Origin: Lachnospiraceae bacterium
GTDB taxonomy: Bacteria > Bacillota > Clostridia > Lachnospirales > Lachnospiraceae
Length of the DNA stretch: 64,000 nt
Assembly: GCA_017437065.1 (NCBI GenBank)
Contig: JAFSBX010000071.1
Location: 1 to 64,000 of the forward strand
Direction: 5' to 3'
Position numbers and translations under genes: made by a program. The notes under the pieces were generated by a model that saw only the letters and a list, made by a program, of their open reading frames with translations, was not told the DNA's origin and made no database searches. Shown piece after piece: positions 49,208-58,197 of the stretch. Within the stretch, counting starts at the first letter, position 1, and each line of letters opens with the position of its first letter.

Positions 49208-50080
49208 TTAGCCTTTTACCGCTCCACTTAAACCATCTACATAATATCTCTGCATGAAGATGAATAATATTGCAATTGGAATAGAAATGCATACTGCTCC
49301 CGCTGCGAAACAGGTATACCAGTTATCAATGTATTCCTTTTCAAGCATCTTCCATAATCCGAGCGCAACTGTATAATACTTAGCTTCTGCACGACAGATA
49401 ACCTTTGCAAAAATGAAGTCTACCCACGGCGCAATAAAAGATGTTAAAACTGTATATACAATAATCGGTTTACTAAGTGGAATAGTCACCTTTGTAAATA
49501 CCTGGAATTTTGTTGCACCATCCAAATAAGCTGCTTCATCCAAAGATTTTGGAATCGTATCAAAGAAGCCTTTCGCAATCTGGAATCCAATTCCAGCTCC
49601 ACCGGAATATACCAACACTAAAGCTACACGAATCATAGCGCCTTCGGAAAGTCCGATTGCTTTTAAAATATAATATACAGCAACCATGGACATAAATCCC
49701 GGGAATAAACCTAAAATCATTGACATATTCATATATGATTTTCTTACTTTAAAACGCAGTCTTGACATACAGTAAGATACGCTTAAAACAAAGAATGTTG
49801 ATACAAGACAAGAAAAAATCGCGATAATTAATGTATTCATAAACATCTGCGGGAAGTCAAGTACCGTAGTATCCGTAAATAATTTAATATAGTTGTCTAA
49901 TGTATAGCTTTTAGGCAAAAAGGATGTTGTGTAAGATCCTTTTTCTGCGCGGAAACTTGTAAGAACAACCCATAAAATTGGGAATACCCAAATTGCAGCT
50001 AATATAGCTAAAATAACATGTACAATTGAATTGGTAATAAATCGTCTTGTTTTTACTGAAGTGGTTTCTTTTTTTCTCAT
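49208..50080 (-). CDS. Maltodextrin ABC transporter permease (MalG-like)
   Basis: The 290-residue protein has six membrane helices and the EAA loop EAAYLDGATKFQVFTKVTIPLSKPIIVYTVL, where the ATPase docks. The end, QRYYVDGLSGAVKG, is the usual MalG terminus. The upstream permease gene overlaps its start (TAATG). No ATPase gene is present here; an MsmX-type shared ATPase elsewhere would be needed. Confidence 0.92.
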   Translation of the reverse strand: MRKKETTSVKTRRFITNSIVHVILAILAAIWVFPILWVVLTSFRAEKGSYTTSFLPKSYTLDNYIKLFTDTTVLDFPQMFMNTLIIAIFSCLVSTFFVLSVSYCMSRLRFKVRKSYMNMSMILGLFPGFMSMVAVYYILKAIGLSEGAMIRVALVLVYSGGAGIGFQIAKGFFDTIPKSLDEAAYLDGATKFQVFTKVTIPLSKPIIVYTVLTSFIAPWVDFIFAKVICRAEAKYYTVALGLWKMLEKEYIDNWYTCFAAGAVCISIPIAILFIFMQRYYVDGLSGAVKG

Positions 50081-51456
50081 TATTGAAACTCCTCCTCATT
50101 CTTATAAGATCCTGTGTTGTGATAAGTTACAAGTGCGATAATCGCAAGGAAAATAAATGTCAAAATACCAATTACTGCACCAACATTGAAATACTGCTTA
50201 TCAATTGTCAGCTTATACAACCAAGTAACAAGCAAGTCTGTCTTACCTGCTGTTCGTTCAACCGGTGTCGGTGCACCACCTGATAACAGGAAGATAACAT
50301 TAAAGTTATTAACATTACCCGTAAACTGTGTAATCAAATAAGGTGTTGTTACAAACAACATGTAAGGTAATGTGATTTTAAAGAATGTAACAAAAGCATT
50401 TGCTCCATCCACTTTTGCTGCTTCATAAAGCTCTGCCGGAATATTCTGTAAAATACCTGTTACCTGTAACAAAGTATACGGAATACCAACCCAGAGGTTA
50501 ATGATAATTACAGTTGCTCTCGCCCATGTTACATTTGTAAAGAACGGAAGGGATGTATCTATTAATCCAAGGTTCTTTAACAATACGTTTACCGCACCTT
50601 CCGGCTGTAACATTGTACGCATAATCAACAAGGATACGAACTGTGGAACTGCAATAGAAAGTACAAAACAGAATCTCCAAAAGCCTTTACATCTTGTTCC
50701 TTTTCTATTAATTACAATTCCTAAAATCATACCTAATATATAGTTCAAACCAGTAGCCAAAATAGCCCATATAACTGTCCATCCAAGTACAGACCAGAAT
50801 GTTTTACCTGTAGTAGAGCTGAAACTTAACACTTCTTTAAAGTTTTCCAATCCAACCCAGTCAAACAATACTAAATGCTCGCCAATTTTACTATAACTGG
50901 TAAATGCCATACTTATCATGAATACAAGTGGTAAAATTGTGAACGCCATAATTCCGATAAACGGTGGTGTCATCAACAATTTATGTAAATTTGTGTTAAA
51001 CAAATCCTTAATGTCGTCTTTAAATTTAGGTACATATCTACCTTCCTTGGATAAGCACTCTGCCTTATAAGCACTCTTAAGTGCTGCTCTCCAAACCAAA
51101 ACAAAAACCAGCGTAATTCCTAATACTAATATACCATATAACAGAATTAACAAAGAGTTATCTCCTGCTACATATTCATAAATTCCCTTTTTCTCATTCC
51201 AAATTTCCTGTTGTTCAACTGTTCCTAAAGACGGAAGCAATGCAATGCAGTTCCATCCTGCTTTAATCATAAAATAAATATAAGAAATTTCTATTCCTAA
51301 AAAAATAAGTCCTTTGATAATCTGTTGGTGTGCAATATTACCTGCACCCATAATCAACATAGAAAGCTTTGTAATTATATCTCCTTTTTTCACCGCATTT
51401 GTAAATGTATACGGTGTTGGAAAATCATTCACCTTTTTCTTTTTCAGCTTCTCCAT
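50080..51456 (-). CDS. Maltodextrin ABC transporter permease (MalF-like)
   Basis: The 458-residue protein has about eight membrane helices. The first part (about 20-130) is an extra N-terminal region with two helices (QQIIKGLIFLGIEISYIYFMIKAGWNCIA; LLILLYGILVLGITLVFVLVW) before the core of six. The EAA loop is YEAAKVDGANAFVTFFKITLPYMLFVTTP. MalF proteins of Firmicutes often have such extensions. A strong ribosome site (AAGGAGG) precedes it. Confidence 0.92.
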   Translation of the reverse strand: MEKLKKKKVNDFPTPYTFTNAVKKGDIITKLSMLIMGAGNIAHQQIIKGLIFLGIEISYIYFMIKAGWNCIALLPSLGTVEQQEIWNEKKGIYEYVAGDNSLLILLYGILVLGITLVFVLVWRAALKSAYKAECLSKEGRYVPKFKDDIKDLFNTNLHKLLMTPPFIGIMAFTILPLVFMISMAFTSYSKIGEHLVLFDWVGLENFKEVLSFSSTTGKTFWSVLGWTVIWAILATGLNYILGMILGIVINRKGTRCKGFWRFCFVLSIAVPQFVSLLIMRTMLQPEGAVNVLLKNLGLIDTSLPFFTNVTWARATVIIINLWVGIPYTLLQVTGILQNIPAELYEAAKVDGANAFVTFFKITLPYMLFVTTPYLITQFTGNVNNFNVIFLLSGGAPTPVERTAGKTDLLVTWLYKLTIDKQYFNVGAVIGILTFIFLAIIALVTYHNTGSYKNEEEFQ

Positions 51457-51535
51457 GATTTAACCTCCTTGCCTGAATAACTCCCGTTCAGTCCTAAACT
51501 ACTTGCCTGGGAATTCCTTTCCTTTTTTTATAGAA

Positions 51536-51571
51536 CAGAATTACAAGATAGTAAGCCACCTTGTAATTCTG
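51536..51571 (-). promoter_or_regulatory. Strong intergenic hairpin between the binding protein and permease genes
   Basis: CAGAATTACAAG and its exact complement CTTGTAATTCTG form a 12-pair stem with a 12-base loop. On the minus strand it is followed by an A-rich, not T-rich, stretch, so it is not a normal terminator. Similar hairpins protect the binding-protein mRNA and lower the permease level. Confidence 0.65.
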
Positions 51572-51628
51572 CTCTTACTGTCAAGTAAGCAGCCTAGTCT
51601 TACTTGTTTACTAACCGGTTATTCAATC

Positions 51629-52972
51629 TTACAGACCGCTTGAATTCATTGTTTCATTCATAGCTTCTGTCTGATCAGCTGCATTATCATGTGTAACTTC
51701 ACCGTTGATAAGTGCTTTACCCATGTTTTCTGCCGGTGCCCAGTAGTTACCCATTGCTGATACGAATGGCTGAATGATAGATGTGCTATCAAATGTACCA
51801 TTCTGAGCTGTTACAACTGCATCGGAAGATACTGTAGTATCAGCAAGTAATTCTGTGTTACAAGGAACAATATTTCTTAATTCATAATGAGATCTCTGTG
51901 CTTCTGCACTTCCTAAGTATTTAGCAAGAGCAACAGATACCTGCATGTTTGCACTGTTCGGGTTAACACCGATTGCTTTAGAACCAGCGAATGCATACAT
52001 CTGTTTTTCTTCACCATTTAATGTGAATGTAGGAAGAGCTGCTGCACCAAAGTTATCACCAAGTGCTTCTTTAACGCTTGCTGCATCCCATGAACCGGAG
52101 AAAATAGCGTTTACAGAACCATCACGAAGACCTGCAATACCTTTTCCGTCAGCATCGTTTACGAAGTTTGGATTTGCTACTAAATCTACTAAGTAATCTG
52201 TAACTGCTACTGCTTTGTCACCTGAGAAATCAATTCCGGCTGCTTCATCATATCCGTCACCGAATAATGTACATCCATTACCTACATAGAAAGCCTGAAT
52301 ATACCAGGAGTTAGATAATGGGAATGCTACTTTACCTTTAGAAAGCATTGTATCTAAATTTTTGATGTCATCTTCGGAGAATACACTCTTGTCATAGTAC
52401 ATAAACCATGTGTTTGTTGTGAAAGGCACACCGTAGATATCTCCGTCTACAGATACAGAATCAACGATTGCTGCAGAGTTTGTGCTCTTTACATAATCTG
52501 CTGTTTCACCACCTAATTTCGCAATACCATTAGATGCGATTAATTCTGTAATGTTATCATTTGCAAACATGTAAACATCTGCTGCTGCTGTTGGATCCTG
52601 TGTTACAGTTGTTTTTGCATCACCTTCTGCACATACACCATATTCGAATGTCAAATCCCAGTTTGGATGTTCTGCTGCGAACTGCTCGCACATTGTAGGA
52701 AGCCAGTTACCCATGTCTGCTGACTGGTCTTCTGAAGGGCTCCATACTTTAATTGTTGCTGTAATAGCTTCTTCTTCCTCAGCAGCTGTATCTTCTGTTG
52801 CTGTGTCTGCTGTTGCAGTATCTTCTGCAGCTGTATCTTCAGCTGCTGTGTTTTCTGCTGCTGTGTTTTCTGTTGTTGTGTTTTCTGTTGTTGCTGTTTC
52901 TTTGCTTCCGCATCCTGTTAAAGTTGCAACCATAGCTGTTGCCATAAATAATGCTAATGCTTTCTTCTTCAT
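51629..52972 (-). CDS. Maltodextrin-binding lipoprotein (MalE-like)
   Basis: The 447-residue solute-binding protein has a lipoprotein signal (LALFMATAMVATLTGC, then GSKE). A Thr/Ala/Glu/Asp-rich linker of about 45 residues with TAAEDTA-type repeats (about 25-70) tethers it. The cluster-1-type binding fold begins at ITATIKVWSPSEDQSADMGNWLPTMCEQFAAEHPNW and includes KVAFPLSNSWYIQAFY and GLRDGSVNAIFSGSWDAASVKEALGDNFGAAALPTF. It delivers maltodextrins to the two permeases encoded after it. GGAGAGG precedes the start. Confidence 0.9.
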   Translation of the reverse strand: MKKKALALFMATAMVATLTGCGSKETATTENTTTENTAAENTAAEDTAAEDTATADTATEDTAAEEEEAITATIKVWSPSEDQSADMGNWLPTMCEQFAAEHPNWDLTFEYGVCAEGDAKTTVTQDPTAAADVYMFANDNITELIASNGIAKLGGETADYVKSTNSAAIVDSVSVDGDIYGVPFTTNTWFMYYDKSVFSEDDIKNLDTMLSKGKVAFPLSNSWYIQAFYVGNGCTLFGDGYDEAAGIDFSGDKAVAVTDYLVDLVANPNFVNDADGKGIAGLRDGSVNAIFSGSWDAASVKEALGDNFGAAALPTFTLNGEEKQMYAFAGSKAIGVNPNSANMQVSVALAKYLGSAEAQRSHYELRNIVPCNTELLADTTVSSDAVVTAQNGTFDSTSIIQPFVSAMGNYWAPAENMGKALINGEVTHDNAADQTEAMNETMNSSGL

Positions 52973-53069
52973 AAAAGTTCCTCTCCTTTTCTTTTAATAA
53001 ATAATTTGTTAGCATTTTAATCTATATAAATAATGTCGCCATTACCTATATCATAATTGTTAAATATTC

Positions 53070-54566
53070 TTATCTGCGATAAATCGTTGCCATTGTGCGT
53101 ATCCACGCTCTTCTTTCTTCTGAAAGAGTGTCCTCTCCCAATCTCCATCGCCAGTTTTTACCAACCGTGGAAGGAAGATTCATTCGTGCCTCATTTCCAA
53201 GTTTTAAAAGATCCTGCATTTGTAAAATTACTACATCTGCAATACTGGAATAGGCAAGTCTTATAAATGCATCCGGCAACTCATCTTTGGATGATATATT
53301 CATATATTCATAAAGATAAGCAAGTTCATATTCTGTTTTATCCCTGAAATATCCCACTACCGTATCATTGTCATGTGTTCCGGCATATACAACACAATTT
53401 GTTGTCTGATAATTATGCGGGAGATTTTCATTTGCCGTATTTCCATCAAAGGCAAATAAAAGAACTTTCATTCCCGGCCATCCGGTCTTTGCCATCAGTT
53501 TTCTTACTCCCGGTACCACTGCTCCTAAATCCTCTGCAATGATTTTGCTGTTTCCGATCACACTTTCAATTGCATCGGTCAGTTTCTTTCCCGGACCTTT
53601 GTTCCATTTCCCGCCTTTTGCTGTCACTTCCGAAGCCGGTATGCTGTAATATCTTACCACTCCTATAAAATGGTCAATGCGGATTACATCATACATTGCT
53701 GCACTTGCACGCATTCTTTCTTTCCACCAGGAAAAGTTATCAGCTTCCATAAATTCCCAGTCATAAATAGGATTGCCCCATCTTTGCCCATCATCCGAAT
53801 ATGCATCCGGTGGACATCCTGCTACTACCGTAGGGATTCCGTCTTCATTTAGCAAAAACTGTTTCCGGTCTGCCCAGACATCTGCACTATCCTGTGCTGC
53901 ATATAAAGGAATGTCTCCAATCATCTGTATGCCTTTGGCATTGGCAAACTTCTTTAAATTGTTCCACTGCTCAAAAAATTTGAACTGACAGAATTTCCAA
54001 AAGTCAATTTCATCGGAAAGCTTTTCTCTGTATTCCGCTAATGTCCGGTCATCCCGATTTCTTAATTTTTCATCCCACTGCATCCATTCTTTATTGCCAG
54101 AAAACGTTTTCAGCGCCATGAAAAAACTATACTCTTCCAACCAGAATTCATTATCTTTTTCAAAGCTTATGTACTCTTCTTTTTTTTCTTTTAACTTAAA
54201 TCTTGCATATGCCATCTGTAACACCTGAAAACGATTTTCATACAGTGTGGCATAATCCACATCAGTTCGCTTGTTTTCCCAGTTAAAGCTATTAATTTCT
54301 TCTTTCTTTAAAAGACCTTCTCCCGTAAGTATATCTAAATCAATCAGATACGGATTCCCTGCAAATGCTGAGAAGGACTGGTACGGACTGTCTCCGAAGC
54401 TTGTAGGTCCCAAAGGTAATACTTGCCAATACCTCTGTCTTAAATTTACAAGTAAGTCTACAAACTTATATGCAGCCTCTCCAAGTGTACCGATGCCGTA
54501 AGGAGAAGACAAACTTGTTATTGATAATAATATGCCTGCCCCCCTTGTTAATTCTCTTGCCTCCAC
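53070..54566 (-). CDS. malQ: 4-alpha-glucanotransferase (amylomaltase)
   Basis: The protein (about 498 residues) belongs to GH77: RGAGILLSITSLSSPYGIGTLGEAAYKFVDLL, PLGPTSFGDSPYQSFSAFAGNPYLIDLD, IGDIPLYAAQDSADVWADRKQFLL, DVIRIDHFIGVVRYYSIPA (nucleophile Asp), IIAEDLGAV (acid Glu) and YAGTHDNDT. I choose the GTG at 54566, seven bases after GGAGG; the longer frame to 54644 adds 26 residues with no family match. It rearranges imported maltodextrins. First gene of the mal operon, divergent from the LacI-type regulator. Confidence 0.93.
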   Translation of the reverse strand: MEARELTRGAGILLSITSLSSPYGIGTLGEAAYKFVDLLVNLRQRYWQVLPLGPTSFGDSPYQSFSAFAGNPYLIDLDILTGEGLLKKEEINSFNWENKRTDVDYATLYENRFQVLQMAYARFKLKEKKEEYISFEKDNEFWLEEYSFFMALKTFSGNKEWMQWDEKLRNRDDRTLAEYREKLSDEIDFWKFCQFKFFEQWNNLKKFANAKGIQMIGDIPLYAAQDSADVWADRKQFLLNEDGIPTVVAGCPPDAYSDDGQRWGNPIYDWEFMEADNFSWWKERMRASAAMYDVIRIDHFIGVVRYYSIPASEVTAKGGKWNKGPGKKLTDAIESVIGNSKIIAEDLGAVVPGVRKLMAKTGWPGMKVLLFAFDGNTANENLPHNYQTTNCVVYAGTHDNDTVVGYFRDKTEYELAYLYEYMNISSKDELPDAFIRLAYSSIADVVILQMQDLLKLGNEARMNLPSTVGKNWRWRLGEDTLSEERRAWIRTMATIYRR

Positions 54567-54776
54567 AGCCACTCCTCCGATTACCACGTTTTGATTTTTC
54601 GATACGTTTTTCGTGAACTTTCGTATCTGAGTTAAATTTACCACTTTACTATCTATTTTGTCAACACTTCAATGCTTTTTGACATCATTTTTGCCATTTT
54701 TACTGTTTTTTATCATTTGTTTTTGTACATAATGTCACATTGCCTACAAAAACATTTCTTTTTTCATTGCATTCCC

Positions 54777-54806
54777 TTGAAAATTATCATTCGTTTTTGC
54801 TATACT
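54777..54806 (+). promoter_or_regulatory. Promoter of the LacI-type regulator
   Basis: TTGAAA at 54777-54782 and TATACT at 54801-54806, spacer 18 bp. I see no clear LacI-type palindrome in the divergent region. Confidence 0.6.
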
Positions 54807-54880
54807 AAATTATAAAACAACAACAATATATCAATTAATTAATGTAAAATTGACAGATTAATGAAACGAGGATGATTAGT

Positions 54881-55894
54881 ATGGCTACCATAAAAGACAT
54901 CGCAAACCGCCTCGGTATATCAGTAAGTACCGTTTCAAAAGGATTAAACGGCGCCAATGATATCAGCGAAGAACTTCGCCAAATGGTGCTTGATACTGCT
55001 GTAGAAATGGGTTATACCACCAAGCGGATGAAAAAGGAAGAACATAAAAAACTATGTATTTTTGTAGAAAATATGGACTACGAAAAACCGAATCAATTCG
55101 GATATGATATTATTCTGGGTTTTAAACAGGCTGCTTATCGTGACAATTGGGATGTAGCCGTAATCCCGGTAAATCCTACTTTTCAAATGATGGAGCGATA
55201 TGATACATATATGTTAAAAAATGGTTTTAGTGGTGCTTTTTTTGTAGGATTTGCCCTTCATGATGAATGGATGACGCAACTTCCCACCACTACAATTCCC
55301 ACCGCTCTTTTTGATAACTTTATCAAGAAAAATCCAAATGTAGGTTATGTAGGTACCGATAACTTTGAAGGTATTGACAGTGCTGTAGACCATGTTGTTT
55401 CTTTAGGACACAAACGCATTGCATTTTTAAACGGTTCTTTGAATTCTATGGTAACCGAACAAAGAAATCAGGCTTTTTTAGATAGTATGGAAAGTCATGA
55501 ACTTACTGTTGACGAAGATTTAATGGCAAATGGTTTTTATGTTTCCGATTCTGCCAAATATCATGTGCCTAATTTTCTTTCCGCAGGTGCTACAGCTATT
55601 ATTTGCGCGAACGATTTACTTGCTTATGGTACAATAGAAGAATGCCGTTCCAGAGGTTTCCGTGTTCCGGAAGACATTAGCGTTGTCGGATTTGATGACC
55701 TGCCCACAGCTTCTCATTTTTCCCCACCTCTCACCACGGTAAGACAGGATCGAATTGAATTAGGCAAAAGTGGTTACTACACTTTAAATTCACTTATTCA
55801 TCACGTTTCTATCAGCAAGACATTACTTCGCCCACAATTTATAGAAAGAGAATCCACCTCTCCTCTTATTAACAAAAAGAAAAAAATAAAATAG
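54881..55894 (+). CDS. LacI/GalR-family regulator, likely of the maltodextrin genes
   Basis: The 337-residue regulator has the LacI HTH (ATIKDIANRLGISVSTVSKGLNGANDISEELRQMVLDTAVEMGY) and a periplasmic-binding-like sensor domain (about 62-335) with VDHVVSLGHKRIAFLNGS and RGFRVPEDISVVGFDDLPTASHFSPPLTTVRQD. The ATG at 54881 lies behind CGAGGATG and begins the conserved HTH. Facing malQ across about 315 bases, it most likely controls malQ and the transport genes in response to maltose or maltodextrin. Confidence 0.9.
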   Translation: MATIKDIANRLGISVSTVSKGLNGANDISEELRQMVLDTAVEMGYTTKRMKKEEHKKLCIFVENMDYEKPNQFGYDIILGFKQAAYRDNWDVAVIPVNPTFQMMERYDTYMLKNGFSGAFFVGFALHDEWMTQLPTTTIPTALFDNFIKKNPNVGYVGTDNFEGIDSAVDHVVSLGHKRIAFLNGSLNSMVTEQRNQAFLDSMESHELTVDEDLMANGFYVSDSAKYHVPNFLSAGATAIICANDLLAYGTIEECRSRGFRVPEDISVVGFDDLPTASHFSPPLTTVRQDRIELGKSGYYTLNSLIHHVSISKTLLRPQFIERESTSPLINKKKKIK

Positions 55895-55923
55895 TTCGCA
55901 TGAAACCATGTGAACTATTTTAT
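55893..55923 (+). terminator. Hairpin behind the LacI-type regulator
   Basis: AATAGTTCGCATG and CATGTGAACTATT pair (one mismatch) around a four-base loop; TTTTATTTTTAT follows. Confidence 0.75.
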
Positions 55924-55939
55924 TTTTATACTATCAAAA

Positions 55940-55979
55940 AAAGACCAAAAACTTCATCACAAAGTTTTTGGTCTTTCAG
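55940..55979. terminator. Terminator between the LacI gene and tRNA-Trp
   Basis: AAAGACCAAAAACTT and AAGTTTTTGGTCTTT form a 15-pair stem around about eight bases, just past the tRNA 3' end on the minus strand. Confidence 0.85.
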
Positions 55980-56050
55980 CAGAGGAAGAGGGAATCGAAC
56001 CCCCGTTAACGGTTTTGGAGACCGCCGCACTACCGCTGTACTATTCCTCT
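55980..56050 (-). tRNA. tRNA-Trp(CCA)
   Basis: Acceptor AGAGGAA/TTCCTCT with discriminator G, D arm TACAGCGGTAGTGC, anticodon stem GCGGT/ACCGT with loop CTCCAAA (anticodon CCA), and T arm CGGGG-TTCGATT-CCCTC with one mismatch. Confidence 0.9.
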
Positions 56051-56221
56051 ATATGTTGTTGTTCCCTTCAACGAATGTTATTATAGCATACATAATCCTA
56101 TAAATGCAAGAAAGAAAATAAATTATTTTTACCTGTATTTTCTGTCTTTTTGTAGTTTTATTTGCATTTGTACGACATTTTGTGTTTTTCACCACTTGGC
56201 TCGCGGAATTTCCTATTACAT

Positions 56222-56256
56222 AAAAAAGATGCTGCTTAAAACAACATCTTTTTACT
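56222..56256 (-). terminator. Terminator behind radA
   Basis: AAAAGATGTTGTTTT and the complement AGCAGCATCTTTT (minus strand) form a stem of about 11 pairs with a TTTTTTA tail. Confidence 0.75.
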
Positions 56257-56266
56257 AATCAGAACT

Positions 56267-57655
56267 TTAAATCAAATCAATCGCATCCTGCACAGATTTC
56301 ACGCCAATAAGATGCATTCCATCTTCCATGATTTTCTTTTTATTATTTAACTGCTCCAGACAAACCGCCGGAAGAACGCAGGTTGTAAATCCCAGTTTCT
56401 TAGCTTCCATAATTCTCTGCTCTGCCATATTAACGGCACGTACTTCACCGCTTAATCCAATTTCGCCAAAAACAATCATTTTTTCATCAATAGGGCGATT
56501 TTTAAAACTGGACACTACTGCCATCGCAATTCCTAAATCTACTGCCGGTTCTGTAATTTTCATTCCACCCGCAATATTTACATAAGCATCACAATTTGAC
56601 ATCTGTAAGCAAAGTCTTTTCTCTAACACCGCCATCAACAAATTCAATCGGTTAAAATCCGTTCCCGTTGCCTGTCTCCTTGGAAATCCAAAATTTGTCG
56701 GACAGACAAGTGCCTGTATTTCAATCAAAATAGGTCTTGTACCTTCCATTGAGCAGGCTACCACTGAACCGCTTGCTCCTTCCGGCTTTCCATTCAACAT
56801 ATATTCGGAAGGGTTCTTTACTTCCACAAGTCCGTTCTCACGCATTTCAAAAACACCGATTTCGTTTGTAGAACCAAAACGGTTTTTTACTCCTCTTAAA
56901 ATCCGATAGGAAGCATGTCGGTCACCCTCAAAATAAAGTACCGTATCTACCATATGCTCCAGTACTCTCGGACCGGCTACAGTTCCCTCTTTTGTCACAT
57001 GTCCGACTATAAAAATGGAAACCCCCAGCCCTTTCGCCAGTTGCATCAATACACCTGTAGATTCTCTTACCTGTGATACACTCCCGGGTGCCGCAGACAC
57101 ATTCTCATTATACATTGTCTGTATGGAATCAATAATCACTACTTCCGGATGAATTTGTCTTATCGTTTCTTCTATCAAAGTAAGATTTGTCTCACAAAGC
57201 AAAAGCAAATCATCCGAAAATTCTCCCATACGATTTGCCCGTATTTTAATCTGCTTTAAGGATTCTTCACCGGATATATACAATACTTTATGCCTATCCT
57301 TTGCCAGTTCTCTGCACACTTGTAAAAGCAACGTGGATTTTCCGATTCCCGGATCTCCTCCCACTAACGTCAGAGAGCCCGGAACAATACCGCCTCCGAG
57401 CACTCTGTCAAGCTCACCCATCCGGGTAAGCAGTTTTTCTTCTTCTTTCATGGAAATGTCCGAAATTTTATAAGCCTCAGCTTTTCTTCTTCCGTCGCTC
57501 TTTACTGAACCGCCCATTCCTGTTGTTGCAGAAACTACCGTTTCTTCTACAAAAGTATTCCACTCTTTACAGGCCGGACATTGTCCCATCCACTTTGCTG
57601 ATTCATAACCGCAGTTCTGGCAGAAAAACAATGTTGTCTTTTTTCCTTTTGCCAT
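56267..57655 (-). CDS. radA: DNA repair protein RadA
   Basis: The 462-residue protein has the four-Cys zinc finger (FFCQNCGYESAKWMGQCPACKEWNTF), a RecA-like ATPase with Walker A VGGDPGIGKSTLLLQV and Walker B VVIIDSIQTMY, the RadA motif GVKNRFGSTNEIGVFEM, and a Lon-type C-terminal domain (LNLLMAVLEKRLCLQMSNCDAYVNIAGGMKITEPAVDLGIAMAV). It helps branch migration in recombination repair. It lies 12 bases after the 'endosialidase'-type gene and downstream of clpC. Confidence 0.95.
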   Translation of the reverse strand: MAKGKKTTLFFCQNCGYESAKWMGQCPACKEWNTFVEETVVSATTGMGGSVKSDGRRKAEAYKISDISMKEEEKLLTRMGELDRVLGGGIVPGSLTLVGGDPGIGKSTLLLQVCRELAKDRHKVLYISGEESLKQIKIRANRMGEFSDDLLLLCETNLTLIEETIRQIHPEVVIIDSIQTMYNENVSAAPGSVSQVRESTGVLMQLAKGLGVSIFIVGHVTKEGTVAGPRVLEHMVDTVLYFEGDRHASYRILRGVKNRFGSTNEIGVFEMRENGLVEVKNPSEYMLNGKPEGASGSVVACSMEGTRPILIEIQALVCPTNFGFPRRQATGTDFNRLNLLMAVLEKRLCLQMSNCDAYVNIAGGMKITEPAVDLGIAMAVVSSFKNRPIDEKMIVFGEIGLSGEVRAVNMAEQRIMEAKKLGFTTCVLPAVCLEQLNNKKKIMEDGMHLIGVKSVQDAIDLI

Positions 57656-57667
57656 AATAATAACCTG

Positions 57668-58078
57668 CTATTTCACAATTTTAACGCTGACTTCTCCGAC
57701 ACCTGCCAGTTCCACACTTACACTTAACTTACCACCCATATTGGTGTTCATTTTACCTGAGCTTTCTCCGTTTACTAATACTTCGTACTCTGTGTCATCC
57801 TGAAGTCCAACAGTAATCTGAGCATCCTCTTCACCTTCTACCACAAAGCTTACTCCATTCTCATCTTCATTAAAATTAAGTACGCTTGTTCCCGGAACGG
57901 ACTCATATACAAACATTCCGTTTTTCTCCAGTTTTGTCATGGTAGCATAGGTTTTTACCTTGTACAAATCCCCCGCATGCTCAAAATCTTCTAACTTAGC
58001 TTTCTGCGCCAGTTTATGATTTCCAAAGCTGATTGTTCCATCATTTTCCGCGCGAAGCAATTCATCTACTACTGCCAT
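57668..58078 (-). CDS. Unknown 136-residue protein ('endosialidase'-type name in databases)
   Basis: The protein (MAVVDELLRAENDGTISFGNHKLAQKAKLEDFEHAGDLYKVKTYATMTKLEKNGMFVYESVPGTSVLNF) has a beta-rich C-terminal half (VSFVVEGEEDAQITVGLQDDTEYEVLVNGESSGKMNTNMGGKLSVSVELAGVGEVSVKIVK) with a carbohydrate-module-like look. Clostridial copies near radA are often named endosialidase, but I see no catalytic motif to support that. The ATG at 58078 is preferred; the earlier ATG at 58087 abuts the GGAGG site. It is well placed to be co-transcribed with clpC and radA. Confidence 0.7.
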   Translation of the reverse strand: MAVVDELLRAENDGTISFGNHKLAQKAKLEDFEHAGDLYKVKTYATMTKLEKNGMFVYESVPGTSVLNFNEDENGVSFVVEGEEDAQITVGLQDDTEYEVLVNGESSGKMNTNMGGKLSVSVELAGVGEVSVKIVK

Positions 58079-58197
58079 CTCCAACATCCTCCTAAATACC
58101 TTACAGTGTTTTTAAGACACTATTTCATTTGTAATTTCAGTATAATATAATTGTATTTTTTTTGCTATAGTTATCTCTTAAAATTTATGAAATGTTT

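Noticed and set aside
52780..52905. Tandem-like GCTGTATCTTCTG repeats in the DNA
   Set aside because: They encode the Thr/Ala/Glu/Asp linker of the binding lipoprotein; a low-complexity coding repeat, not a mobile or regulatory element.
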